Shown piece by piece: positions 48,776 to 57,242 of a stretch of DNA of 64,000 nt; the first letter of the stretch is position 1; each line of letters begins with the position of its first letter. A model generated the notes under the pieces. It was not told the DNA's origin and did no database searches. It worked only from the letters and a program-made list of their open reading frames with translations. Source of the stretch: Actinokineospora alba. Its GTDB lineage: Bacteria; Actinomycetota; Actinomycetes; Mycobacteriales; Pseudonocardiaceae. Location: assembly GCF_004362515.1 (NCBI RefSeq), contig NZ_SNXU01000001.1:2356001-2420000 (forward strand). The letters run 5' to 3'. A program made the translations under genes and the position numbers.

Positions 48776-49540
48776 ATGCCGAGCTCTTTGATCGTGGTCG
48801 CACTCGTAGTGGCATGGCTCGTCGTCCTCGTCCCGATGGTCGTGCGCAAGCGCCAGGAAATCGCCAGGACAGCGGACTCCGCGCTCGCGGCACGAGTCGT
48901 GCGCAGCGGTAGCGTCCACGACCACGACGAAGAAGACGACGACCTGCACGACCTCCACGAGGAGGCCGAGGACACCCGGGAGGACTTCGCCATGAGCGAC
49001 GTCGACGAGGTGGACCCCGAGCTCGACGAGCTCGACGAAGCCGAAATCGAAGACGACCCCGAAACCGAAGTCCGCCGCTACCGCCCCGGCCGCGGCGGCT
49101 ACGACCCCGACGCCGCCGCCCGCGCCGCCCGCGCCAAGTACGGCTTCCGCCAACGCGTCGTCCTGCTGATGATCGCCCTCGCGGTGATCACGGTCGCCCT
49201 CGCCGCCACCCTGAACCCGACCCTGTGGTGGGCACACGGGGCGATCGACCTCGCCCTCATCGGCTACCTCACCTACCTGCGCCGCCAAGTCCGGATCGAA
49301 GAAGAAATCCGCCAACGGCGCTACGCCCGCATGTCCGCCGCCCGCCGCTCCCACGCCCGGCCCTACGCGGACGAATACGACACCTACGAAGACGAAGACA
49401 CCCGCCCCACCCGCGACCACGCCCCCACCCGCATCGCCCACCCCAGCGCCGTCGTCGTCGACATCGACGACGAAGACCCCTGGTTCGACGAACTCGGCGA
49501 CCCCTCACACCTGCCCTACCGAAGGGCCGTAGGCGAGTAA
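48776..49540 (+). CDS. glpR: GlpR-like membrane receptor of the Glp gephyrin-like protein
   Basis: 254 residues. The N-terminal membrane helix MPSSLIVVALVVAWLVVLVP is followed at once by MVVRKRQEIARTADSALAARVV. A long acidic segment follows (DEEDDDLHDLHEEAEDTRED), then two further helices (VVLLMIALAVITVALAATL, WWAHGAIDLALIGYLTYL) and an acidic disordered tail ending EDPWFDELGDPSHLPYRR. Position after galU-moeA-rimJ and topology match GlpR, shown in corynebacteria to bind Glp through a linear motif and couple it to the divisome. The conserved C-terminal WFDELG-like patch is a candidate binding motif. Confidence 0.85.
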   Translation: MPSSLIVVALVVAWLVVLVPMVVRKRQEIARTADSALAARVVRSGSVHDHDEEDDDLHDLHEEAEDTREDFAMSDVDEVDPELDELDEAEIEDDPETEVRRYRPGRGGYDPDAAARAARAKYGFRQRVVLLMIALAVITVALAATLNPTLWWAHGAIDLALIGYLTYLRRQVRIEEEIRQRRYARMSAARRSHARPYADEYDTYEDEDTRPTRDHAPTRIAHPSAVVVDIDDEDPWFDELGDPSHLPYRRAVGE

Positions 49541-49573
49541 GACCCCCCAGAAACCCCGGTGCGCACATCCTGA

Positions 49574-49579
49574 TACGCT
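49574..49579 (+). promoter_or_regulatory. -10 element of the tRNA-Ala gene
   Basis: TACGCT about 18 bp before the mature 5' end of tRNA-Ala; no gene-like frame lies between. Confidence 0.45.
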
Positions 49580-49597
49580 CTCCGCGCACCAAAGTTC

Positions 49598-49670
49598 GGG
49601 GCTGTAGCGCAGTTGGTAGCGCGTCTCGTTCGCATCGAGAAGGTCCGGGGTTCGATTCCCCGCAGCTCCA
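49598..49670 (+). tRNA. tRNA-Ala (anticodon CGC)
   Basis: 73 nt. Acceptor GGGGCTG / CAGCTCC with one G-T pair, discriminator A, CCA not encoded. D-arm TAGCGCAGTTGGTAGCGC, anticodon arm TCTCGTTCGCATCGAGA with anticodon CGC (GCG codons), T-arm CGGGGTTCGATTCCCCG. Confidence 0.97.
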
Positions 49671-49677
49671 CGCATAG

Positions 49678-49708
49678 ACGGCTCATGCCCATAGAGGGCA
49701 TGGGCCGT
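49678..49708 (+). terminator. Terminator after tRNA-Ala
   Basis: ACGGCTCATGCCC / GGGCATGGGCCGT, 13 bp with one G-T wobble, 5-nt loop, followed by TT. Begins 7 nt after the tRNA. Confidence 0.85.
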
Positions 49709-49979
49709 TTGCGTTCCGCATTGTTTCTGAGGGGCGACCCCCAGGCCCCCACGGTGCGATCGGTGACCATTTCTGCGCTGCCGGACCATCAGGGTGGGCT
49801 CGCGCTGCGCGCATCGGGGGTGCGTAACCGATCGTTGGGTCGCTCGCTGTGCGAGCCGTTGCTATTTCGGCCGTGCTCGGCATCCGTTGTGGCTCGCGCT
49901 GCGTGCATCGGTGCCGAGTCGAAAGCGCCGACTTTCCCGTAGCTGGCCCATTGGCCATGAATGGTGCTCCCGCGCACAG
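49709..49979. other. Intergenic region with a direct repeat, no gene seen
   Basis: 271 bp between the tRNA-Ala terminator and the trxA terminator. It holds two imperfect 23-bp direct repeats, GGCTCGCGCTGCGCGCATCGG at 49797 and GGCTCGCGCTGCGTGCATCGG at 49891. Frames are open but have no start signals and give Arg/Ala-rich sequence. No integrase or attachment duplicate of the tRNA end is visible. Confidence 0.5.
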
Positions 49980-50010
49980 CGAAGCCCCGCGAGTGGGTCG
50001 CGGGGCTTCG
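49980..50010 (-). terminator. Terminator of trxA
   Basis: Perfect 13-bp stem CGAAGCCCCGCGA / TCGCGGGGCTTCG with a 5-nt loop, 12 bp past the trxA stop on the minus strand. Confidence 0.88.
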
Positions 50011-50022
50011 GTGTGTGGTGGG

Positions 50023-50400
50023 TTATTCGGCGGGTTGGCCCGCGTTCTGCTTGGCTACCTCGGCGTGGACTTCGGCCATGTCCACGGCCTTCACCTGGGT
50101 GATCAAATCCTCCAAGGCGGGCGCGGGAAGCGCACCCGGCTGGGAGTAGAGGACGACGCCCTCGCGGACGGCCATGACCGTCGGGATCGACGAAATGCCG
50201 AACGCCTGCGCGAGCTGCTGCTGAGCCTCGGTGTCGACCTTGGCGAAGACCACATCGGTGTGCTGCTCCGACGCCTTCTCGAACGTCGGGGCGAACTGGC
50301 GGCACGGACCACACCAAGCGGCCCAGAAATCCACCAGGACGGTGCCACCACCGCCCACGACCTCGTCGAAGTTCTCGGTGGTCAATTCGACCGTCGCCAC
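50023..50400 (-). CDS. trxA: Thioredoxin
   Basis: 125 residues. Active site WAAWCGPCRQF at about residues 26-36, preceded by the strand TVLVDFW and followed by KVDTEAQQQLAQAFGISSIPTVM with the conserved cis-Pro (SIPT). A slightly longer C-terminal helix (EVHAEVAKQNAGQPAE) than classic TrxA. Reduces protein disulfides in the cytoplasm with thioredoxin reductase, which is not in this window. Confidence 0.95.
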   Translation of the reverse strand: MATVELTTENFDEVVGGGGTVLVDFWAAWCGPCRQFAPTFEKASEQHTDVVFAKVDTEAQQQLAQAFGISSIPTVMAVREGVVLYSQPGALPAPALEDLITQVKAVDMAEVHAEVAKQNAGQPAE

Positions 50401-50462
50401 AGGACCTCCTAGGTAAGGGCGTGCTGTCTGCGGTTCAACGAACCACGCCCATAGAACATTCC

Positions 50463-51053
50463 CTACGCCAACTTGGCGTGAATACCCGCCTCAGCTCGGC
50501 GGTAAGCCTCATCGTCGCCAGTGAGCACCGACACGGCGTTCGACGCCCGCGCCAACGCGTCGATCTCGAACGCGAGCTGCGCGGCATCGGTGTCCGCGGG
50601 CAACTGCCCCCGCTCGACCGCTTCCTCGACCATCCCGACGAGCACCGCCATCCAACTGCGGAAAGAACCCACCACTGCGTCATGCACCCGGCCCTCGCGG
50701 GCATCGAACTCAGCCGACGCGGCGGCGAAAAAACAACCACCGGGGAAGATCCGGGTCCGCGAATACGTGATCCAGTTGTCGACCAGCGCCCGCAACCTCG
50801 GCAGCCCCGGCTCGGCGGCGCGCGCCGGGCGGATCACCCGGTCGACGAACACCTCCTCGGCGTAGGCGAGCGTCGCCAGCTGCAGCTCCTCCTTCGAGCC
50901 GAAGTGGGCGAAGATCCCGCTCTTGCTCAGCTCCAGCTCCCCGGCCAGCCTGCCGATCGTCAGCCCGTCCAACCCCTCGACGGACGCGATCTCCGCCGCG
51001 CGGCGCAGCGTGACGCGCCGCGTCTCCGCGCCCCGAGCCAGCCGACCGTCCAT
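50463..51053 (-). CDS. TetR family transcriptional regulator
   Basis: 196 residues. HTH at about 15-55 (RAAEIASVEGLDGLTIGRLAGELELSKSGIFAHFGSKEELQLATL), then a helical ligand-binding domain with an aromatic GGCFFAAASAEFD motif typical of the TetR_C_6-like group. Divergent from the TIGR03086 gene; the 75-bp spacer contains TGACCGATCGTTCG, a candidate operator. Confidence 0.9.
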   Translation of the reverse strand: MDGRLARGAETRRVTLRRAAEIASVEGLDGLTIGRLAGELELSKSGIFAHFGSKEELQLATLAYAEEVFVDRVIRPARAAEPGLPRLRALVDNWITYSRTRIFPGGCFFAAASAEFDAREGRVHDAVVGSFRSWMAVLVGMVEEAVERGQLPADTDAAQLAFEIDALARASNAVSVLTGDDEAYRRAEAGIHAKLA

Positions 51054-51127
51054 GCGAGCAATCTAGACGACCCGACGATCATGTGGAACTATCTGACCGA
51101 TCGTTCGTACTTATTTCTGGAGGGGTC

Positions 51128-51691
51128 ATGGACATCAGGGCACTGGACCGGCGGGCCGTAGAGGTCACCGGCGCGGTCATCGACCGGCTGACCGACGAGC
51201 AGCTCGACCTCGCGTCGCCCTGCTCGGAGTGGACGGTTCGTGGCGTCATCGGGCACATGGTGGGCAACAACCACGGGATGCTGGCCAAGCTCGCGGGGCA
51301 GGCGGCGCCCGGGGACGTCGATCTGGGCGAGGACCCGCGGGCGGAGTTCCGCGAGACCGCCGAGGCGTTCCTGGCGGCCTTCGGAACCGATGAGGCGCAG
51401 GAAGCCCCGTTCGAGCTGCTCGGTGTGGAGCGCACCGGCGCGGTGGCCCAGTCGGTGCACTTCGCTGACGTCCTCGTACACGCGTGGGACATCGCGTCGG
51501 CGGCCGGGATCGACCTGCGGTTCGACGAGGACCTCGCCGAGGCCGCGGTCAAGGTCGTCAGCCGCTTCCCCGAGGAGCTGTGGGGACCGGGTGGCGCGTT
51601 CTCCGCGCGGCTGCCCGTCGCCGAGGGCGCCTCGGCGCACGAGCGGCTGCTCGCGCTGACCGGGCGGGCGCCGGTGGCCTCAGCCGCCTGA
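51128..51691 (+). CDS. TIGR03086 family metal-binding (DinB/mycothiol-type) protein
   Basis: 187 residues from ATG 51128 with GGAGGGG upstream. TIGR03086 pattern: VIDRLTDEQLDLASPCSEWTVRGVIGHMVGNNHGML with one metal-binding His, then HFADVLVHAWDIASA with further metal His residues, the zinc triad of DinB-like folds. Related enzymes use mycothiol. Divergent from a TetR gene that probably regulates it. Its 3' end overlaps the convergent methyltransferase gene by 12 bp. Confidence 0.88.
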   Translation: MDIRALDRRAVEVTGAVIDRLTDEQLDLASPCSEWTVRGVIGHMVGNNHGMLAKLAGQAAPGDVDLGEDPRAEFRETAEAFLAAFGTDEAQEAPFELLGVERTGAVAQSVHFADVLVHAWDIASAAGIDLRFDEDLAEAAVKVVSRFPEELWGPGGAFSARLPVAEGASAHERLLALTGRAPVASAA

Positions 51692-52510
51692 CGGCCGGTA
51701 GGCGCTCACGGTGACCGACCCGGTCACCGTGAGCGGATCGGCCAGCGCGGTGATCCGCTCGTGGAACTCGGCGGCGACGGTGTGGAAAGCGTTGGGGCCC
51801 ATGCCCACCAGCGTGGTGACGTCATGGTGCGACAAGGTCATCGAGAACTCGCGGTCGGTCTGCTCGACGAGGTCGAAGTGCGGGGCCAGCCGCTCGTCGA
51901 TGCGGCTCTGCTTGTCCTCCTCGACCGCCAGTAGGTCCAAAGTGGACACCAACTCGGCCAGGTGTCGAGACGTCGGGGCGACCACGACCAGGGTGCCCTC
52001 GGGCCGCAAGATCCGGCGCAGCTCCGCGGGGTTGCGTGGGGCGAAGACGTTGAGCACGAGCCCCGCGGCGGCGGGCTGGACCGGCAGCGGCTGCCACGCG
52101 TCGCAGCCGACCGCGCCGATCAGGGGATGGGCGCGGGCGGCCCGACGCAGCGCGGGCTTGGAGGCGTCGAGCGCGAGCCCTATGCGGTCCCTGAAGTGGT
52201 CGAGGACGGCTGCGAGGTAGTAGCCGGTGCCCGCCCCGACGTCCACGACGCAGCCGGGTCCAAGCCGGGCGGCGTCGACGATCGCTTCAACGATCGGGGC
52301 GTAGTGACCCACGCCGAGGAACGCCGCGCGGGCGTCGACCATCTCGGGAGTGTCCCCGGTGAACGTCGAGGCCCCGCGCAGCAGGCTCACGTAGCCCTGG
52401 CGGGCGATGTCGAAGCTGTGCGACCGCGCGCACCGCAGCGTCCCGGACTCGATGGCCAGGGCGCCGCCGCACAGCGGACAGGCCAGGAACGGGACGGCGT
52501 CGGCGAGCAT
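51680..52510 (-). CDS. RlmA/TlrB-like rRNA (guanine-N1)-methyltransferase
   Basis: 276 residues. The N-terminal zinc ribbon has Cys11, Cys14, Cys27 and His31 (FLACPLCGGA, LRCARSHSFDIARQGYVSLL), as in RlmA. SAM-binding Rossmann domain: CVVDVGAGTGYYLAAVLDHF, IGLALDASKPALRRAARAHP, VLNVFAPRNPAELRRILRPEGTLVVVAPT. The family methylates G745/G748 of 23S rRNA; TlrB-type members give macrolide resistance. It ends overlapping the TIGR03086 gene and is preceded on the same strand by a strong terminator of the LPXTG gene. Confidence 0.9.
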   Translation of the reverse strand: MLADAVPFLACPLCGGALAIESGTLRCARSHSFDIARQGYVSLLRGASTFTGDTPEMVDARAAFLGVGHYAPIVEAIVDAARLGPGCVVDVGAGTGYYLAAVLDHFRDRIGLALDASKPALRRAARAHPLIGAVGCDAWQPLPVQPAAAGLVLNVFAPRNPAELRRILRPEGTLVVVAPTSRHLAELVSTLDLLAVEEDKQSRIDERLAPHFDLVEQTDREFSMTLSHHDVTTLVGMGPNAFHTVAAEFHERITALADPLTVTGSVTVSAYRPSGG

Positions 52511-52527
52511 GGAGCGACCCTACGACG

Positions 52528-52560
52528 AGGGCCCGGGCGACAGTGTCGCCCGGGCCCTCG
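52528..52560 (-). terminator. Terminator of the LPXTG-protein gene
   Basis: GAGGGCCCGGGCGACA / TGTCGCCCGGGCCCTC, a 16-bp perfect palindrome around one G, 12 bp past the stop codon. It effectively isolates the methyltransferase gene from upstream reading. Confidence 0.88.
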
Positions 52561-52571
52561 GTCTAAGTGGA

Positions 52572-53252
52572 TCAGTTACGACGCAGGACCGCGTTGCGGA
52601 TCCGCGGGACTCCCAGCAGCAGGCCACCGCTGAGCAGCAGCGCCGCGCCGAGGAAGATCATCCAGCCGACGTTCGCACCGGTGTCGGGCAGGTTGCTGTC
52701 GTCACCAGGGGCCGGTGCGACGGTCGTGGTGGTGACCGGCGCGGTCGTCGTGGTCCCCGCCGAGGTCGTCGTCGTCGGCTCGGTGGTGGTGGTCCCACCC
52801 GTCGTCGTCGTGGTAGTCGTGGTCGTCGTGGTGGTCGTGGTGGTCTTCACGCCACAGGCGAACCAGTGGCTGATCGCGGCGATCTGACCGCCGTTGTTGT
52901 ACGGCGAGTGCAGCTTCAGCCACGGCATCTCGCCGAGCTTGTCCGCAGAGTACTTGTTGTACCCGTCGCCGCCCTTGATGACCACGCCGACCAGCTCGAC
53001 GCCTTCGGGCACGTCCTCTTCGGTGATGTCGATGGACATCGTGTTGTCGGGCGCGGGGTCCTCGCCGAGGACGGACTTGCTGCCCGGCCACAGCGTGGGG
53101 CAGTCCGCGGCTTTGATGTTCCCTTCGCCGTACACCGCGCGGGTGTCGCCTGCGGGCGGCGGGCCTTCCTGAGCGCCCGCGGTGCCCGAGATGGCCAGCA
53201 GGGAGGCCGCAGTGACGGCCGTGAACGTGAGCGACGCGACAAACCTGCGCAT
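52572..53252 (-). CDS. LPXTG-anchored secreted protein with Thr-rich stalk
   Basis: 226 residues. A signal peptide ends near GTAGA-QEG. Residues about 28-135 form a small globular domain (VYGEGNIKAADCPTLWPGSKS ... SPYNNGGQIAAISHWFACGV) with two Cys, probably a disulfide. A threonine-rich stalk starts with a run of 15 Thr. The sorting signal LPDTG (188-192) is followed by a membrane helix and a basic tail (VPRIRNAVLRRN). Sortase would link it to peptidoglycan. Ligand unknown. Confidence 0.92.
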   Translation of the reverse strand: MRRFVASLTFTAVTAASLLAISGTAGAQEGPPPAGDTRAVYGEGNIKAADCPTLWPGSKSVLGEDPAPDNTMSIDITEEDVPEGVELVGVVIKGGDGYNKYSADKLGEMPWLKLHSPYNNGGQIAAISHWFACGVKTTTTTTTTTTTTTTTGGTTTTEPTTTTSAGTTTTAPVTTTTVAPAPGDDSNLPDTGANVGWMIFLGAALLLSGGLLLGVPRIRNAVLRRN

Positions 53253-53365
53253 GTATGAACTCCCAGAGTGACCATGCCTCGACGACTGGGCATTTCTACA
53301 CCCAAACGGACGAGGTCACTACACCGGTGTGCTCCTGAGCGTGTTCGTGTTCGTCCCGTTGCCGA

Positions 53366-54733
53366 TTAGAGATCTTTCAACGCGTCCTCGATCGCCCGGT
53401 GGAAGGTCGGGTAGGCGAAAATCATGTGTCGCAACGTGCTGATGGGAACTTGCGCGTGCACCGCGAGGGTCAGCATGCCAAGGACTTCGCCGCCGGTCGG
53501 GCCCGCTGAGGTCGCTCCCACGAGGACACCGCGATCGGCGTCGGCGACCAGCTTGATCAGGCCTTCGTTGCCGATCTTGTGGATCCAGCCGCGCGACGAC
53601 GACTCGACTTTGGACATCCCTGTCCGCACGTCGATGCCCGCTTCGCGGGCGGCGGACTCGGTCAGGCCGACCGAGCCGACCTCGGGATCGGTGAACGTCA
53701 CCCTCGGCACGGCCCGGTAGTCCGCGCCGGGGGAGTCCTCGCCGAGGATGTCGGCGACCGCGATGCCCGCCTGGTACATCGACATGTGGGTGAACGCACC
53801 CTCGCCGACCACGTCGCCGATCGCCCACACGCCGTCGGCGGCCCGCAGGTGCTTGTCGACCTTGATGCCCTTGGCCGTGTCGTCGAGCCCGACGGCGGCG
53901 ACGCCCAGTGCCGCCAGGTCGGTGCGGCGGCCCGCGGCGACGAGGAGCTGTCGGGCGGACACTGGATCTCCGCCGTCGAACTCGAGGGTGAACCGGTCGC
54001 CGTCGTGGCTCGCGGAGGTGATCTTCGCGCCCGTCCGCACCGTGATGCCCTCGGCGGCGAACCGCTCGGCGATCAGCGCCCCCGCTTCCGGCTCGTCGAG
54101 TCCGAGCAGCCGGTCCTGCGCCTCGACCACCGTGACCGCCGCGCCGAAACGGGCGAAGACCTGGGCGAACTCGCAGCCCACCGGCCCGCCGCCGAGCACG
54201 ATCAGCGATTCTGGGACCTCCTCGACGGCGACGGCTTCACGGTTGGTCCAGTGCGGTGTGTCGGCCAGGCCCGGTACGGGCGGGAGCGCGGGCTCGGTGC
54301 CCGGGTTGAGCACGATCCCCTTGCGGGCGGTGATCCGCTCCTCGCCAGAGGGGGTGGACACGACGAGTTCGCCGGGGCCGGTGATCCGCGCGCGGCCGCG
54401 CAGGAACCTCGCTCCCGCCTTGGTGAGCCGCTGCACCGCCACGGTGTCGTCCCAGTCGTCCGTGGCCTCCTCGCGGATGCGCTTGGCGACCGGCGCCCAG
54501 TCCGGGCGGACCTCGGCGAACCCGGCCAGGTCCGCGACCCGACGAGCCTCGGTGAGGGCGTCGGCGGCCCGGATCATCATCTTCGTCGGCACGCACGCGT
54601 AGTACGGGCACTCGCCACCGACCAGCCGGGCCTCGATCCCCACGACCGACAGTCCTGCCTCGGCAAGCCGCGTGGCCACGGATTCGCCGCCGGGCCCGAG
54701 ACCGACCACGGCGACGTCGACGGTGAGAGCCAT
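53366..54733 (-). CDS. Class I pyridine nucleotide-disulfide oxidoreductase (MerA/Lpd-like)
   Basis: 455 residues. FAD-binding VAVVGLGPGGESVA, redox-active CPYYAC (Cys42 and Cys47, in place of CVNVGC), NAD(P) site LIVLGGGPVGCEFAQVF, second FAD motif GVWAIGDVVGEGAF and the C-terminal dimerisation domain (ITGMSKVESSSRGWIHKI-like region, STLRHMIFAYPTFHRAIEDAL). The C-terminal HPT motif of lipoamide dehydrogenases reads AYPT here, so the catalytic His is replaced by Tyr. It may reduce a quinone, mercuric ion or a disulfide by another proton route. The KTSC gene lies upstream on the same strand. Confidence 0.88.
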   Translation of the reverse strand: MALTVDVAVVGLGPGGESVATRLAEAGLSVVGIEARLVGGECPYYACVPTKMMIRAADALTEARRVADLAGFAEVRPDWAPVAKRIREEATDDWDDTVAVQRLTKAGARFLRGRARITGPGELVVSTPSGEERITARKGIVLNPGTEPALPPVPGLADTPHWTNREAVAVEEVPESLIVLGGGPVGCEFAQVFARFGAAVTVVEAQDRLLGLDEPEAGALIAERFAAEGITVRTGAKITSASHDGDRFTLEFDGGDPVSARQLLVAAGRRTDLAALGVAAVGLDDTAKGIKVDKHLRAADGVWAIGDVVGEGAFTHMSMYQAGIAVADILGEDSPGADYRAVPRVTFTDPEVGSVGLTESAAREAGIDVRTGMSKVESSSRGWIHKIGNEGLIKLVADADRGVLVGATSAGPTGGEVLGMLTLAVHAQVPISTLRHMIFAYPTFHRAIEDALKDL

Positions 54734-54794
54734 CTGTGTCCACCCTTCTGGAAGACCATCACTCCACCACGGCCCGCGGTGTCCCGCAGGGTCG

Positions 54795-55007
54795 CTAGCG
54801 CACCCGCAGGAACTCGTGGCTGTCGCGGATCTCGCGGTTGAGGAACGCCCCGACGCTCGGCGCGGACATCAACCCCCAGTACAGCCGCTTGGCGACGCCC
54901 AGGTACTGGTAGACGTTGCCGTTGCGGAACTCGACCTCGAGGGTCTCCGTGGCCGCGTCGTAGCCCACCGACGCGACGCTCGCCGAAGCGAGAGCCTGTC
55001 TGCGCAT
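54795..55007 (-). CDS. KTSC domain-containing protein
   Basis: 70 residues. KTSC domain: SASVASVGYDAATETLEVEFRNGNVYQYLGV with a C-terminal FLNREIRDSHEFLRV. Such small domains are often stand-alone in actinobacteria, and their function is not established. It is transcribed toward the flavoprotein gene. Confidence 0.87.
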   Translation of the reverse strand: MRRQALASASVASVGYDAATETLEVEFRNGNVYQYLGVAKRLYWGLMSAPSVGAFLNREIRDSHEFLRVR

Positions 55008-55210
55008 CTTCCCCGCCCACGATTCGATCTCGGTGCCTCACCGATACCTTGCCACCGAACGCCTGATGCGTCTGCCTCAGTTCGTGAGCTGTGGACAACC
55101 TTGACGGCACGTTCGGCGTCCCTGTGGATGAACGGCCCGCCCGGGCCGCCGATCGGCATACGCTGGTTTCCGGCGCACCCGGCGCCGCATTGAGAGGAGC
55201 TGTACTCGAA

Positions 55211-57139
55211 GTGCTGGACCTCGCGGCTTCCCTGCTGTCGTTCGCGCACAGCCTTTTCGGGCCGGGGCTGTGCCCCGGCGACTGGGTCTGGGCGACGAGC
55301 ACGGCCGGAGCGCTGATCGCGCTGCTGCCGATCGTCGGCTCGGTGACGGTCGCGCTGGTCCGTAAGGTCACCGGCAACCTCTACAACCCGGTCACCTACG
55401 GAGTGTTCGGCGCCATCGGCGCGTTCTTCGCCTTCCTGATGCCGTGGCTGCTGTTCAACGGGATCAGTGGGGTCTTCCGAGGTGTGTTCACCAAGGACCC
55501 GACGGTCTCGCTCGCCGGGTCGGGCACCATGGACGTCCACTACTGCTGGGTCGACGCTCAGGACGAGTACCTGGGTGGCGGGGCCAACGTCTACGAGGTC
55601 ATCTTCCACAAGTTCGAGGACACGCCGGTCTTCCTGCTGCGACTGGTCTTCCTCGTGGTGGTCCCCGCGATCTGCCTGCTGTTCGTGATTCTGCAGGCCC
55701 GCGCCGCGACCCGCCGCGGCCCGCGCTGGGTGAGCAGGCTCGTCTGGGTGCCGTTCGCGCTGATGATCGCGCTGAGCGTCCCCGTCGAGGCCAACACCGC
55801 GTCCCACCTGTGGCTGGGGTTCCTGCCGATCTCGGTGCTCGGCCTGATCCCCGTGTACGTCATCGGCGCGCCGAGTTGGTCGACGATCGAGCGCAGCCAC
55901 CAGAAGCCGGAGCCCGCCCCGCCGCAGCAGTCCGGTGTGAGCGCGCACCCGCAGACCGCGCACCCGCCGAGGCAGACGCCGCCTCCGCAGCAGCAGAACA
56001 ACCAGCCCAGCAAGGCCGTGCCGCCCTACGTGCCGCCCGCGCCGCTGCCGCCGTACCAGCCGCCGGCGCACGTCCCCGGCTATCCGCCGCAGGTCCCGGT
56101 GAAGCCCGTGCCCGCGCCCTACGTGCCGCCCGCGCTCAATCCGACGCTGCATGACCCCAACCCCGAAGGCCTCGGCGCGATGGCCCGGTTGGCCGCCGAC
56201 CCCGGTCCGCTCCCGTTCGCCCCGCGCTCGGCCACCCCGCCCCCGCCGCCGGTCAAGCCGTCCGGCAGCCGCTTCCGCAAGGTCCGGGCCCTGGGCCAGG
56301 GCGGGTTCGGCACGGTGTGGCTGGCCGTGGACACCCAGCTCGACCGCACGGTCGCGGTGAAGATGGCGCACGCCCCCGACGCCGAGACCGAAGAGCGCAT
56401 GCTGCGCGAAGCAAGGGCGCTAGCGGCGGTGCACCACCCGAACTGTGTGCGGGTGTACGACATCGTTTCCGAGCCTGAGGGCCTCGGCCTGGTCATGGAG
56501 TACATCGAGGGCCAGCCCCTGGCCGACCGCGTCGCCACCGGCGGCCCACTCGACGACCTGGCCGTCGCCCGACTGTGGATCACCATGGCCGGAGCCCTGT
56601 CCGCCGCCCACGCCAAGGGTGTCCTGCACCGCGACGTCAAGCCGTCGAACGTGATCATCGACCCGGACGGCAACGCCCACCTGATCGACTTCGGCATCGC
56701 CCGCTCGCAGGGCGACTCCACCTTGACCGCGACCGGGATGATGGTCGGCACCCCCGACTTCCTCGCCTCGGAAACCGCCGCGGGCGCCAACGCCACCCCG
56801 GCCTCGGACGCTTGGCAGCTGGCGGCCACCGTGAGTTTCGCCCTCACCGGCAAACCCCCACGCGGCACCCGAGAGAACGCCATGGCCGCCCTGATGGCCG
56901 CCGCGAAGGGCGAACCGGTCACGCAAACACCGCAGCAGAGCGCCCACCGCAGACTGCTGCTGGCATCACTGGACAACGAACCGGCCCGCCGCCCGACCCT
57001 GCGCGCGGTCGCCCGCGAACTCAGTGACTGGATGGCCAGGGAAGGCCACACGGAGACCGGCCCAGTCACCCAGATAGTCCGCCGGGACGACATCGACAAG
57101 GTCGACAAGGCGAACCGCACCAGGCATCTACCCGGATAG
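55211..57139 (+). CDS. Serine/threonine protein kinase with N-terminal membrane domain
   Basis: 642 residues from GTG 55211, with AGGAG 11 nt upstream. Order is unusual: residues 1-225 hold about five hydrophobic helices (LIALLPIVGSVTVALV, VTYGVFGAIGAFFAFLMPWLLF, LVFLVVVPAICLLFVIL, ...). Next comes a proline-rich linker to about 350 (YVPPAPLPPYQPPAHVP), then a kinase domain at about 355-605: LGQGGFGTVWLAVD (glycine loop), VAVKMAH (Lys), HRDVKPSNVI (catalytic loop, near residue 474), DFGIARSQ (metal Asp). The APE motif is modified (GTPDFLASET). No PASTA. Most bacterial STPKs have the kinase first. Likely senses membrane state through the N-terminal domain; substrates unknown. Confidence 0.93.
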   Translation: MLDLAASLLSFAHSLFGPGLCPGDWVWATSTAGALIALLPIVGSVTVALVRKVTGNLYNPVTYGVFGAIGAFFAFLMPWLLFNGISGVFRGVFTKDPTVSLAGSGTMDVHYCWVDAQDEYLGGGANVYEVIFHKFEDTPVFLLRLVFLVVVPAICLLFVILQARAATRRGPRWVSRLVWVPFALMIALSVPVEANTASHLWLGFLPISVLGLIPVYVIGAPSWSTIERSHQKPEPAPPQQSGVSAHPQTAHPPRQTPPPQQQNNQPSKAVPPYVPPAPLPPYQPPAHVPGYPPQVPVKPVPAPYVPPALNPTLHDPNPEGLGAMARLAADPGPLPFAPRSATPPPPPVKPSGSRFRKVRALGQGGFGTVWLAVDTQLDRTVAVKMAHAPDAETEERMLREARALAAVHHPNCVRVYDIVSEPEGLGLVMEYIEGQPLADRVATGGPLDDLAVARLWITMAGALSAAHAKGVLHRDVKPSNVIIDPDGNAHLIDFGIARSQGDSTLTATGMMVGTPDFLASETAAGANATPASDAWQLAATVSFALTGKPPRGTRENAMAALMAAAKGEPVTQTPQQSAHRRLLLASLDNEPARRPTLRAVARELSDWMAREGHTETGPVTQIVRRDDIDKVDKANRTRHLPG

Positions 57140-57242
57140 CAATCAGCGACACTCAAGATCAACGCGGACCGGCCACCAGCCTTGAGCCGCCGCTAGCGCC
57201 ACGGGCAGCCCCGGACGATGTTCCCGGCGATTCGAGCGCAGC

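Noticed and set aside
49598..49979. Phage or element attachment site at tRNA-Ala
   Set aside because: No integrase, no duplicated tRNA 3' end visible in the window; the direct repeats to the right do not match the tRNA.
52572..52900. Valine-rich antisense frame over the Thr-stalk region
   Set aside because: It is the complement of the threonine codons of the LPXTG protein stalk.
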